A program made the translations under genes and the position numbers. DNA of 64,000 bases from Kitasatospora sp. MAA19 (GTDB lineage: Bacteria > Actinomycetota > Actinomycetes > Streptomycetales > Streptomycetaceae): positions 46,205-110,204 of the forward strand of contig NZ_JARXYZ010000027.1 in NCBI RefSeq assembly GCF_029894125.1. Direction: 5' to 3'. Positions within the stretch are counted from its first letter, which is position 1; the number at the start of each line of letters is the position of its first letter. Positions 7,393-14,754 of this stretch are shown here, one piece after another. Below the pieces are notes generated by a model, which did no database searches, had not been told where the DNA came from, and was given only the letters and a program-made list of their open reading frames with translations.

Positions 7393-8346
7393 ATGGCACA
7401 TCGACGGTTGGAGAACGGACTCACGTCGAGCCCGGCGGTGATGTTCGGTGAGGCGCTCCGGTTCGCGCGCGAGCGGGCCGGCTACAAGCAGGAAGACCTG
7501 GGCAGGCTCCTGCACTGCCACCGGACGGTGATCACCCGGTGGGAGGGCGGCAAGAGGCCGATGGATCGGGACACCGTGGAGAGAGCTGACGCCGTACTCG
7601 CCATGGGTGGCCTGCTAGTTCGGCTGTGGGAGCGGGTGGACTGGCACGCGGACATCGAGCACCCGGACTGGTTCCAGAAGTACGTGGAGCTGGAAGACGA
7701 GGCTGCGGCCATCCGCGCGATTCAGTACAACCGGATCAACGGCCTACTGCAGTGCGAGGATTACGCTCGCGCGATCCTCAGCCTCGGAGATGCACGCAAC
7801 AGCCCGGAGAGGCTAGCGGAGAGGGTTGCAACTCGGCTGAGCAGGCAGGATCGCTTCCTGGCTGGCGACGGGCCGATGTTGCTGGCGGTTCTCCATGAGA
7901 GCGCTATTCGCACTGTCATTGGTGGGCCGGGCGTGATGAGGAGGCAGATGGAGCACCTTCTCTCCGTGAGTGAGCAGTCGAACATCTTCATCGAGGTGGC
8001 GCCGTTTGCCCGTCCGGTGAGGAAGATGCCAGCCACTTCCCTGTTCTTGCTGCTGATGCCGGACGGGAAAGAGTGGGTCTACTCGGAGAGCCTGTATCGC
8101 GGACACTTCAGTGATGCGCCGTCAATCATCAATGAGGCTCGACGAGACTTCGACCTCCTGCGTGGCGATGTACTCTCGGTGGGCGACTCGCGCACCCTGA
8201 TCGCCGATGCGATGGAGGAGTACCGGTATGAAGAACGTCGATCTGAGGATGGCTGCTTGGCGCAAGAGCAGCTACAGCGGGGACGACGGGGGCGAGTGCA
8301 TCGAGGTGGCCCTCGAATCTCTCCCCGGCGCCGTCCCGGTCCGTGA
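7393..8346 (+). CDS. XRE-family helix-turn-helix regulator with DUF5753 domain
   Basis: The protein has 317 aa, starting at ATG 7393 with AGGGGGATTG before it. The helix-turn-helix occupies about residues 18-72 (FGEALRFARERAGYKQEDLGRLL, then VITRWEGGKRPMDRDTVERAD). DUF5753 follows at about 95-275, beginning near WFQKYVELEDEAAAIRAIQY and containing NGLLQCEDYARAIL. These proteins are abundant in Streptomyces and act with a small DUF397 partner encoded immediately downstream; BldB/WhiJ-type loci are the studied examples. The last ~40 residues become Arg/Gly-rich because the frame runs over the start of the DUF397 gene. The regulator is divergent from the ATP-binding gene. Confidence 0.9.
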   Translation: MAHRRLENGLTSSPAVMFGEALRFARERAGYKQEDLGRLLHCHRTVITRWEGGKRPMDRDTVERADAVLAMGGLLVRLWERVDWHADIEHPDWFQKYVELEDEAAAIRAIQYNRINGLLQCEDYARAILSLGDARNSPERLAERVATRLSRQDRFLAGDGPMLLAVLHESAIRTVIGGPGVMRRQMEHLLSVSEQSNIFIEVAPFARPVRKMPATSLFLLLMPDGKEWVYSESLYRGHFSDAPSIINEARRDFDLLRGDVLSVGDSRTLIADAMEEYRYEERRSEDGCLAQEQLQRGRRGRVHRGGPRISPRRRPGP

Positions 8347-8440
8347 CTCCAAGGACCCCTCCGGCCCCGCCCTCCTCTTCCCTGCCTCCTCCTGGGAAGC
8401 CTTCATCGCGGCCGTCCGTTCGGGCGACTTCCCCGGGTGA
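8228..8440 (+). CDS. DUF397 domain protein, partner of the XRE regulator
   Basis: A 70-aa protein with ATG at 8228 and GATGGAGGAG upstream. It shows the family pattern: AAWRKSSYSGDDGGECIEVA near the start, VPVRDSKDPSGPAL in the middle and a terminal SWEAFIAAVRSGDF. DUF397 proteins pair with the XRE/DUF5753 regulators. Here the start lies 119 bases inside the regulator gene in another frame, a deeper overlap than the usual few bases. The 3' end also overlaps the convergent membrane protein gene by 38 bases. Confidence 0.9.
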   Translation: MKNVDLRMAAWRKSSYSGDDGGECIEVALESLPGAVPVRDSKDPSGPALLFPASSWEAFIAAVRSGDFPG

Positions 8441-8909
8441 ACCAGCGGTATGCGAGGTGGACCGCGAGGCCGAGCAGGGTCATGACGACCGACGCGACCA
8501 GTGCGACCACATCGAGTGCGTTCCGGGTCAGTGAGTTCCAGAAGCCGATGCTCGAAGCAAGGGCGGCGACGTCGGTGTGCTGGGGGTCGTACACCACCGT
8601 CACCGTGTCACGGGCCTTGATGCTGTCGGTGACATAGGCCAGTCGGGTCTCGACGGATGCCCCCTCGGAAGTCGTGAACCGCACCCGGCAGTTGGCGTTG
8701 CCGGCCGGGTTGTCCTGCGGCCCGCTCACGTCGGCACATTCGGTGACGACCGCCGGGGTGTGGACGCCGCGACTGCGGAGAGCCGACGTCACGCCCATGT
8801 CGTGCGGTATCAGATAGACCAGGCTGAGGACGAACAGCAGAACCCCCAGGCCGATCATCGCGAGCGACCCGTTCCGCACGGTCCGGCCATGGTCCGGCAC
8901 GTTCTCCAT
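8403..8909 (-). CDS. DUF3592-like membrane protein
   Basis: A 168-aa protein from ATG 8909 with two membrane segments, at about residues 14-34 (SLAMIGLGVLLFVLSLVYLI) and 128-152 (LDVVALVASVVMTLLGLAVHL). Between them is an exported ~90-residue domain with VHTPAVVTECADVSG and VTVVYDPQHTDVAAL. A domain of this kind ending in VxVxYDPxxP between two helices is typical of the DUF3592 family, whose role is unknown. Two Cys in the outer domain could form a disulphide. It converges with and overlaps the DUF397 gene. Confidence 0.7.
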   Translation of the reverse strand: MENVPDHGRTVRNGSLAMIGLGVLLFVLSLVYLIPHDMGVTSALRSRGVHTPAVVTECADVSGPQDNPAGNANCRVRFTTSEGASVETRLAYVTDSIKARDTVTVVYDPQHTDVAALASSIGFWNSLTRNALDVVALVASVVMTLLGLAVHLAYRWFTRGSRPNGRPR

Positions 8910-9066
8910 CGGTCCCCCTGGTATCAGTCGAACTGCCCCGCGTGCTCACGCTAGCCGCACCCGCCGACGCCGGCAGGGCCTCGGAGCGCGGATCGGTCAG
9001 TTCCGGTCGTCCGGCGACCCCTCGCGAGCAATTTCGACCACTCTGCGTGTTATGCCGATGCGATAC

Positions 9067-9082
9067 GTAACCGGACGGTTAC
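9067..9082. promoter_or_regulatory. Candidate operator upstream of the lipase-like gene
   Basis: A perfect palindrome with 7-bp arms, GTAACCG and CGGTTAC, around a GA centre, lies 57 bases before the hydrolase start. Size and position fit a dimeric repressor site. No regulator gene adjoins, so the binder is unknown. Confidence 0.45.
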
Positions 9083-9138
9083 AGTCGCCCGCAGTGCACG
9101 GGTAGTCCCTGTTCGACTCAACAGAGGCGGTAGCAGTC

Positions 9139-10467
9139 ATGGCACAAGAACCCCGTATCGACGTATCGCTCACGGCCCTCAAGGAGGGCCAGTCCGAGCC
9201 CACCAAGGCAGAGTTGGCGGAGATCGCCGGCTCCCTCAAGCCCGAGGTCTGGTTCACCACCGCGCTGTCCGGCGAGGCTGGCGGCCGGGACGCCGACGTC
9301 GTCTGGGACCTGACCGGCGCGCCGTACAAGGGGCAGACGGCAACCGGGCAGGCGGCGGTCTACTACGCCAACCCGAAGCTCGGCCTGCGGAAGCCCTTCC
9401 TCTTCGCGGACGGCTTCAACTACGGCCCCAGCGACCTCCCGGGCCTCTTCTCCTACTTCAACACCGTCGCCGACGGCCGGCCGGGCCTCTTCGACCAACT
9501 GCTTGCCAAGGGCTACGACATCGTCCTGATCGGCTTCACCGAGCGCCACACTCACATCCAGGCCAACGCCGAGGTCGCGATCGACGCCATTCGCCGGGCC
9601 ATCGCCGAGCGTAAGGGCGACGAGCGGCTGACCGTCGGCGGGGTGAGCATGGGCGGCATCATCACCCGCTACGCGCTCGCCAAGCTGGAGTCCGACCCCC
9701 AGGGCGACCACCAGACGGCGACCTACCTCTCCTTCGACTCCCCGCACAACGGCGCCTGGATCCCGCTCATCCTCCAGCAGATGGCGTACTTCTTCGAGGA
9801 CTTCACCCCGGCCGGGCCGGACGGCGTCAAGCAGGCCGAGCTGATCCGCAGCCCTGCTGCTCAGCAGCTGCTCTGGGCGTGGGTCGAGAACGCGAAGTAC
9901 AAGGGCCCGGTGGCCACCGCCAGCGACCTGCGCAAGGAGTTCCTCGCCGACCTCGACCGGGTCGGCAACTTCCCGCGGATCCCGCGCAAGCTCGGCGTCT
10001 CCAACGGCCGCCGGGACGGCGTCGGCCTCCCGCTGCCGGCGGGCGAGGTGGCGTTCGACTGGCAGGCCCTGATCGCCAGCGCCACGGCCCGCTTCCAGCC
10101 GAACAAGGGCGACAAGGAGCGCATCGGCGGCATGCACCTCGGCCTCGCCGTGCGCCGCAGCACCACCACCGAGGTCCCGGCCCTGGACAGCGTGCCCGGC
10201 GGCACCCTGGACTCCTTCGGCAAGGTCGCGACCGCGCTCAAGGCGAAGATCACCGAGGAGTACCGCAGCGGTACCTTCGTCCCGGCCGTCAGCGCGGTGG
10301 CGCTGGACTTCGACCCGGTGAAGTGGGACGTCGACCCGGCCGCCGCGATCTCCGAGGATGCCCTGCAGAACGGCCACCTCGACGCCGTGAAGTTCGACGA
10401 CGCCAACACCGAGCACAGCCACGTCTCCCGCGTCCTGGTCGACTGGATCGTCAAGCAGCTCGCCTGA
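9139..10467 (+). CDS. Alpha/beta hydrolase, lipase/esterase-like
   Basis: The gene encodes 442 aa from ATG 9139 (AGAGGCGG upstream). There is no signal peptide. The middle of the protein has the alpha/beta-hydrolase layout: FLFADGFNYGPSDL for the oxyanion-hole strand, YDIVLIGFTERHTHIQ, then the nucleophile elbow GVSMGG with Ser170 followed by IITRYALAKLE, which resembles PGAP1-like/DUF676 lipases. SFDSPHNGAW is the strand after the elbow common in such lipases. Candidate acid and base residues lie in the C-terminal third; His in GHLDAVKF or EHSHVSRVLVDW is plausible. It should hydrolyse an ester or lipid substrate, which is not known. It stands alone, with tRNA-Leu downstream. Confidence 0.75.
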   Translation: MAQEPRIDVSLTALKEGQSEPTKAELAEIAGSLKPEVWFTTALSGEAGGRDADVVWDLTGAPYKGQTATGQAAVYYANPKLGLRKPFLFADGFNYGPSDLPGLFSYFNTVADGRPGLFDQLLAKGYDIVLIGFTERHTHIQANAEVAIDAIRRAIAERKGDERLTVGGVSMGGIITRYALAKLESDPQGDHQTATYLSFDSPHNGAWIPLILQQMAYFFEDFTPAGPDGVKQAELIRSPAAQQLLWAWVENAKYKGPVATASDLRKEFLADLDRVGNFPRIPRKLGVSNGRRDGVGLPLPAGEVAFDWQALIASATARFQPNKGDKERIGGMHLGLAVRRSTTTEVPALDSVPGGTLDSFGKVATALKAKITEEYRSGTFVPAVSAVALDFDPVKWDVDPAAAISEDALQNGHLDAVKFDDANTEHSHVSRVLVDWIVKQLA

Positions 10468-10538
10468 CCACCCCGCCCCCTCCGACCTGGTTCGGAGCAC
10501 CCGCGCGGATGGGCTACGATATTCCTCATCACCCAGAT

Positions 10539-10622
10539 GCGCGGGTGGCGGAATAGGCAGACGCGCTGGATTCAGGTTCCAGTGCCCGAAAGGGCGTGGG
10601 GGTTCAACTCCCCCCTCGCGCA
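10539..10622 (+). tRNA. tRNA-Leu (CAG)
   Basis: The cloverleaf is complete. The acceptor stem 10539-10545 pairs with 10615-10621 (one G-T), with discriminator A at 10622. The anticodon stem 10566-10570/10578-10582 holds loop TTCAGGT with anticodon CAG. A long variable arm (TGCCCGAAAGGGCGT) marks class II tRNA-Leu, and the T loop is GGTTCAACTC. CCA is not encoded. Confidence 0.97.
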
Positions 10623-10640
10623 CATAGGTCCTCGGACCAC

Positions 10641-10685
10641 ATAGGGCCGGTCGACCCGACAGTATGTCGGGTCGACCGGCCCTAT
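10641..10685. repeat. Dispersed palindromic element, copy A (also terminator of tRNA-Leu)
   Basis: A perfect 21-bp stem (10641-10661 with 10665-10685) closes a 3-base loop. The core GGCCGGTCGACCCGACA recurs almost unchanged at 13240 and, with G-to-A/C-to-T changes, at 13607. The flank GGTCCTCGGACC to its left is shared with copy B. It lies 19 bases after tRNA-Leu and can act as its terminator. Confidence 0.85.
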
Positions 10686-10693
10686 TGCATGGC

Positions 10694-10743
10694 GGAAGCG
10701 GATCTGGCCTCCTGTGAAACCGCAGGAGGCCAGATCCGTTTCC
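10694..10743. terminator. Second hairpin after tRNA-Leu
   Basis: A 21-bp stem (10694-10714 with 10723-10743, one G-T pair) has an 8-base loop, following copy A by 8 bases. Its left arm, GATCTGGCC..CCTG, resembles the sequence to the right of copy C near 13664, so it is probably part of the same repeated unit. Confidence 0.7.
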
Positions 10744-10859
10744 GTTGTTCAGGGCTGGTTCGGGGGTTGGGGGGTCGCGCCCGGGTGGGCGATGCGGCCT
10801 CGTGAGGAACAGTCGAGGCGTCACAACCGGGCGAGGGGCGGAGCTCGGTGCCAGGCCTG

Positions 10860-11130
10860 CTCCGTCTCGCAGGCGGGCGACAGTCAGTCCGGCAACACCA
10901 CCGTCGAGCGCACGCTCACCACCCTCGTGACCGTCACGGTGCCAGACCTGGAAGTCACCAACCTCTACGTCAAGGGCACCCTGAGTACCCTGCGCCTTCC
11001 GCAGCCCCGACACCCCGGCGCTGGCCTCGTTCAACTCCAAGCTGTACTGCGTCTTCCGGGGCATGGACAACAGGCTGGCCTGGACATGACCGTCTTCAAC
11101 GACAAGATCTACCTGTTCTACATGCGCTGA
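10860..11130 (+). pseudogene. Remnant of a secreted lectin/sialidase-like beta-propeller protein
   Basis: Coding-like segments are scattered over different frames. One frame reads TTVERTLTTLVTVTVPDLEV. A second, ending at a TGA near 11087, reads ASFNSKLYCVFRGMDNRLAW. A third reads TVFNDKIYLFYMR up to the stop at 11128-11130. The motif FNSKLYCVFRG...LAWT followed by FNDKIYLFY is the repeated blade motif of fucose-lectin-like and sialidase-like propellers. Frameshifts and the loss of most of the gene make a functional product impossible. Confidence 0.55.
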
Positions 11131-11307
11131 GCCGCACTCAGACAGGCCGCGGCAGTCCTGCGGCGGTTCTGTGACCAGGGCTGGAGATTCGCAGACGGAT
11201 CGGTCGCGTTCACCGGCGCATCCAGCGTCGCCATCGTGCGCTACCGGTACCGCGGGGCACGTATCCCGACCCCGTGGACGATCGAACCGGCAACCCTCAC
11301 GGGCTGA
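11131..11307 (+). pseudogene. Orphan C-terminal gene fragment, family unknown
   Basis: From the previous stop, 58 codons stay open with protein-like composition (VLRRFCDQGWRFADGSVAF, then VAIVRYRYRG and PWTIEPATLTG) up to a TGA at 11305-11307. There is no ATG or GTG with a ribosome-binding site. It may be the tail of the propeller remnant or of a different deleted gene. I cannot name it. Confidence 0.35.
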
Positions 11308-11388
11308 CCACCGGGCAAGACGCGTGGAGAGCCGGATGCGGAGCGGAGAAGAGCACCGCGGACTTCCTGACCCGCCCAAAAGCCGAAG

Positions 11389-11423
11389 GTGCGGCCCGGA
11401 TGGTCAGACCATCCGGGCCGCAC
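11389..11423. terminator. Terminator hairpin between remnant and membrane gene
   Basis: A 17-bp perfect inverted repeat (11389-11405 with 11407-11423) lies 12 bases past the stop of the minus-strand membrane protein gene that ends at 11436. Confidence 0.7.
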
Positions 11424-11435
11424 TCTTGGACAGCG

Positions 11436-11708
11436 TCAGCGAGGGGAACCGTAGCGAAGATCCACGAAGGCACCCACCAGTCCACCGAGCGTGACGGCGG
11501 GTACGAGCGCCGCCCAGGGGTCGCCAGCCAACGCGCCTGAGATCATCGCCAGGGCGATGACAGCCAACGCGATCATCCGGGCCGGCATCGACCGCGGTAG
11601 CAGCTGTACAGGGTGACCGCTCCGTCGTTGCCGAACCAACCTGACGGCGAGCAGAACCGCCGCGGCCACAAGGAGCGGCGGCACCATTACGTGCGCGGAA
11701 CTTCCCAT
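11436..11708 (-). CDS. Small membrane protein
   Basis: A 90-aa protein from ATG 11708 with AGAAGGG nine bases upstream. Three hydrophobic stretches are visible: VPPLLVAAAVLLAVRL, ARMIALAVIALAMISGAL and ALVPAVTLGGLVGAFV. The first is followed by basic residues (VRQRRSG), which suggests an N-out or short N-terminal topology. The same frame is open further upstream into transposase sequence, but the ribosome-binding site marks the proper start. No family recognised. It sits at the end of a degraded insertion region and may be a bystander. Confidence 0.55.
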   Translation of the reverse strand: MGSSAHVMVPPLLVAAAVLLAVRLVRQRRSGHPVQLLPRSMPARMIALAVIALAMISGALAGDPWAALVPAVTLGGLVGAFVDLRYGSPR

Positions 11709-11879
11709 GCCGTTCGCCCTTCTGGACCGTTGGTTACCGTACCCGCCACTGTACTCGTAGGCCGTGAACAGGGGCATCTTGATTTCCACGCACTGGTTGT
11801 CGTTCTGGGCGTTCCAGGCAACTCGCGAAATGTTTGCCGCATTCAGGACCCCGTATACGTTGAACGGCGGCGGAGCACA

Positions 11880-12351
11880 TCCCGGTCGGGGTGCACACCA
11901 AGAACAGGCGCAAGCCCCAGAAGAACCTCGGTGCGAAGCGCAGTACCCGTATCCGGCCCAGCCGGCCATGTCCGAGCGCTTCACCGTCGGGCGTGAGCGG
12001 CCGCACTCCACCGGCGTGGAGTCGACGATCCAGTGCGGGTCGAACCAGAAGTCCGTGTCCGCCGCCGGCAGCCGTATCGCCTTCTTGACCAGCGGCAATG
12101 CGGCCCTCAGTCGTTTGTTCCAGCCCGGCTGCCTGGGCACGTACGGGAACATCGCGCCCAGACGGGAGTCCAGGAACCTCGGCCACCGCGACTCCGAGGT
12201 GAAGCCCAGCAGCGCCTGCGTGACAGCGAGGGTGACGAGCTCGGAATCTGTCAGCTGCGGCGGACGGCCAAGCCGTCGGACCGCTCCGATCTCGTCATCG
12301 ATCTTCACGTACGTACAGTGAGGCCAGCGGGGCGTCCAGGTTGTTCGTCAC
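11880..12351 (-). pseudogene. IS982-family-like transposase, frameshifted and 3'-truncated
   Basis: The N-terminal part is recognisable: GRPPQLTDSELVTLAVTQAL, then LRAALPLVKKAIR, WIVDSTPVECGRSRPTVKRS and GWAGYGYCASH. The latter block holds the first catalytic Asp (VDSTP) of this DDE family. Three lesions are visible. Near the start, a GTG at 12351 opens MTNNLDAPLASLYV, but a 4-bp duplication (GTAC, near 12308-12315) shifts the frame before KIDDEIG. A second shift follows CASH near 11925, after which another frame continues RFFWGLRLFLVCTPTGM. The gene then ends abruptly near 11880, without the remaining catalytic residues. It cannot encode an active transposase. Confidence 0.85.
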
Positions 12352-12475
12352 ACAACGATCTTGGACGCCCTGTCCGTGTACCCGGACACACCGCCGGCAT
12401 TCGGAATGCCTCGACGGGAGCTACGCCCCAAGTCGAGGTCAGCGACCGTCCAAGCACCCATGGCAGGGTGAGCGA

Positions 12476-13045
12476 ATGACGACGAACCGCGACTACTCAT
12501 CCGATCTCCAACCCACCGGCCTCAAACTGTGGTCGGACAGCACCCCGGCCCACAGCGATCTCCTTGCGGTGAAAGCGCTCGTCTACGACCCCTGTGGGTT
12601 CACCTGCTCGCAGCCAGTTCCCGAAGCCGAGAGTGCCGCCTACGCCGCCCACGAATTCACCCTCGACGGCCTCTCCATCCGGTTCCGCGCAGCCAAGACG
12701 ACCCCCACCAAGGTCGGACAATTCGTGACCGTATGGAAGAGGTCCCCGGGCGGGCCCATCCAGCCCTTCGACACCACGGACCCCATCGACCTCATCGTCA
12801 TCAGCACCCGCGACCATCACCACTTCGGCCAGTTCATCTTTCCCATGGACGCGCTCCGTCAGCACGGTGTCGTATCAACAAACGGTGCCGGTGGGAAACG
12901 AGCCTTTCGCGTCTACCCGCCCTGGGTGACCACCACCAACCGCCAGGCCAGCAGCGCGCAGGCCTGGCAGCTGGACCACTTCCTGCGCCTGCACCAGGAC
13001 GGGCCCATCGACTCCGCCCGCGCCCATGAGCTCTACCACCCATAG
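12476..13045 (+). CDS. MepB family protein
   Basis: A 189-aa soluble protein from ATG 12476 with AGGGTGAG just upstream. The sequence matches the MepB family pattern: EFTLDGLSIRFRAAKTTPTKVGQFVTVWKR, FDTTDPIDLIVISTRD, HHFGQFIFP and the C-terminal RAFRVYPPWVTT followed by QAWQLDHFL. MepB is named from the Staphylococcus mepRAB locus, but its biochemical role is not established; the family is widespread as a single gene. No transporter or MarR regulator adjoins. It sits in the island between two tRNA genes and may have been acquired. Confidence 0.85.
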   Translation: MTTNRDYSSDLQPTGLKLWSDSTPAHSDLLAVKALVYDPCGFTCSQPVPEAESAAYAAHEFTLDGLSIRFRAAKTTPTKVGQFVTVWKRSPGGPIQPFDTTDPIDLIVISTRDHHHFGQFIFPMDALRQHGVVSTNGAGGKRAFRVYPPWVTTTNRQASSAQAWQLDHFLRLHQDGPIDSARAHELYHP

Positions 13046-13465
13046 GACGGCGCTGGCACAACACAGGACCGACCAGCCGGTCACACGATCCCTGATCGCC
13101 TACGACCACTGATCATTCGGAATGACTCGTCTGGTGGGAAACGATCACGTCGAGCGTGGGAACAGGCCTTGCTCAGTGCCCACAAAGGTCCTGATCAGGG
13201 AGTTTCGTCGGTGTCCCACAGAGGTCCTCGGACCCAATGCGGCCGGTCGACCCGACAGCATGTCGGGTCGACCGGCCGTTTTGCTGACCGTGCGGTGCTC
13301 TCCCGCCCGACGTGGGTCCCCGTCGGCGGGCCCGGCTGGAGTCTGCGGGCGGCCTGTGTCGCGGTGCCTGGTTCCGTGCTGGTCAGGGCTCGACGAAGTT
13401 GACCGAGACCGCCCGATAGCCGAATAGGTGATTGCCGGTTGGTGCCGTACAGTCGGAACCACCGA
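13046..13465. other. Intergenic region of the tRNA-flanked island
   Basis: No gene supported. A frame of 101 codons from 13122 overlaps palindrome copy B and lacks a ribosome-binding site. The short direct repeats CCCACAAAGGTCCT and CCCACAGAGGTCCT occur about 40 bases apart before copy B. The right part should carry the promoter of tRNA-fMet. Confidence 0.4.
13240..13278. repeat. Dispersed palindromic element, copy B
   Basis: A perfect 18-bp stem (13240-13257 with 13261-13278) closes loop GCA, with core identical to copy A. GGTCCTCGGACC precedes it, as in copy A, and TTTT follows on the right. Confidence 0.85.
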
Positions 13466-13539
13466 CGCGGGGTGGAGCAGCTCGGTAGCTCGCTGGGCTC
13501 ATAACCCAGAGGTCGCAGGTTCAAATCCTGTCCCCGCTA
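13466..13539 (+). tRNA. Initiator tRNA-fMet (CAT)
   Basis: A 74-base cloverleaf in which the first base C does not pair with T72, with discriminator A at 13539. The anticodon stem has three consecutive G-C pairs (GGG-CTCATAA-CCC). Both features are hallmarks of initiator tRNA. The T arm is GCAGGTTCAAATCCTGT. CCA is not encoded. Confidence 0.97.
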
Positions 13540-13544
13540 CTTCG

Positions 13545-13585
13545 AGCACTGGGGCCGGCGCACAACGTGCGTCGGCCCCAGTGCT
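13545..13585 (+). terminator. Terminator of tRNA-fMet
   Basis: A 19-bp stem (13545-13563 with 13567-13585, one G-T pair) around a 3-base loop begins six bases after the mature tRNA end. Confidence 0.85.
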
Positions 13586-13606
13586 GTTCGGCCATCCGAC
13601 CAAAAC

Positions 13607-13643
13607 GGCCGGTCAACCCGACACTATGTCGGGTTGACCAGCC
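13607..13643. repeat. Dispersed palindromic element, copy C
   Basis: Arms 13607-13623 and 13627-13643 match with one mismatch. The core is GGCCGGTCAACCCGACA, differing from copies A and B by one base in each arm, in a compensating way. The right flank ATTGC..TGC.GAA..GATCTGGCC resembles that of copy A. Confidence 0.8.
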
Positions 13644-13686
13644 TCATTGCTTTGCAGAACGTGATCTGGCCCCCTGCGGGTGGCGG

Positions 13687-14754
13687 TCAGGCCTGTGCGT
13701 TGCCCGGCTGGTGGCCCGGGGCGTCGGTGGCGGCGCGCTTGAGGACGGCGGTGTTCGCGGTGACGGTGCCGGGCTTGACCCCGAAGGCCTCGGTGACCTG
13801 GACGCTGCGCTCACCCAGGAAGGCGTAGGAGCTGCGGTCGAAGATGATCTCGTCGCGGGAGCCGGTGGCGGTGTTGGTACGGGCGATGGCGATGCCGGTG
13901 CGCCCGGCGGCGTCGGTGGCACTGTCGAGAAGGACGACACCGGGGATGCGGGCCGCAGCCTGGTAGAGCGCGGCGGCAAGCTTGCCGGGGACGGCCTGCT
14001 CGCGGATCAGGTCGGCGATGGTGACGAACGCCTCCTGGTCCGGCCCGCTGCCGGCTCCCTTGGTCTCGGCGTAGATCTTCTGCAGCAGTTCCTGCGGGTC
14101 GGTGGGCAGGGTGCGCAGGTAGTCGTAGGAGGGGGCGTTCAGGTAGGCGCCGGTGCCCGATTCGAGTGCCTCGCCGCCTTCCGGGGACTTGCCCTCTTCG
14201 GCGAACCAGCCCGTGCGGCCGTCGGCCGAGTGCCAGATCTGCCGCTGGTGGGGCTTCTCGACCCACACCTTCGACGTGCCGCTGCCGGCGTCGACGGAGC
14301 CCGCGAGGTGGGAGACGGTGCTCTCGATGTAGACGTACTGCCCCGGGCGCAGGACGAGGTCCGGCGTGGCCGCGGCGGCCAGCGAGATCCGCTCCACCGC
14401 GCTGTTCAGACCCGTGGTGGAGCCGGCCACGACCTGGACGACGGGCGCTGCGACGCGCTCGCCCCGCCCGGGGGTCTCTCCCGGGCCGCCGAACGTGGTG
14501 ACCGCCACGGTGGCGGCGAAGGCGAAGGCCGCCACCGTGGCGGGCACCGCGATCAGCAGCCGCCGACGGCTCCTGGCCCCGGGCCGGGCCGGCGTTGCGG
14601 GGGTGGGTGCGGGGGTGCGGGTGATCTCGTTCATCAGAAACTCCTCGATCTGGCGCTGCCGGCCGAGCGGGGCGGCCGGCGCTCCGGCCGCGGGCAGCAG
14701 GTGCTTCAGCTCCGCGTCGTCAAGCGGCTGCTGCCGCTCCGGGGTGCTGGTCAT
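13687..14754 (-). CDS. CU044_5270 family membrane-anchored protein
   Basis: A 355-aa protein starting at ATG 14754, whose ATGA overlaps the stop of the sigma factor gene. A cytoplasmic N-terminus of about 70 residues ends in a basic RSRRRLL. One membrane helix follows (LLIAVPATVAAFAFAATVAVTTF). The long extracellular part contains PGQYVYIES, HQRQIWHSADGRTGW, LPTDPQELLQKIYAET and GRTGIAIAR, the recurrent pattern of the actinobacterial CU044_5270 family. These proteins are nearly always encoded directly after an ECF sigma factor and probably act as its membrane-bound partner or anti-sigma regulator, though this is inferred from context. Translational coupling by the 4-base overlap fits a stoichiometric pair. 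Confidence 0.85.
   Translation of the reverse strand: MTSTPERQQPLDDAELKHLLPAAGAPAAPLGRQRQIEEFLMNEITRTPAPTPATPARPGARSRRRLLIAVPATVAAFAFAATVAVTTFGGPGETPGRGERVAAPVVQVVAGSTTGLNSAVERISLAAAATPDLVLRPGQYVYIESTVSHLAGSVDAGSGTSKVWVEKPHQRQIWHSADGRTGWFAEEGKSPEGGEALESGTGAYLNAPSYDYLRTLPTDPQELLQKIYAETKGAGSGPDQEAFVTIADLIREQAVPGKLAAALYQAAARIPGVVLLDSATDAAGRTGIAIARTNTATGSRDEIIFDRSSYAFLGERSVQVTEAFGVKPGTVTANTAVLKRAATDAPGHQPGNAQA

Noticed and set aside
13122..13427. 101-codon ORF in the tRNA island
   Set aside because: It spans palindrome copy B in mid-frame and has no start signal or protein-like conservation.
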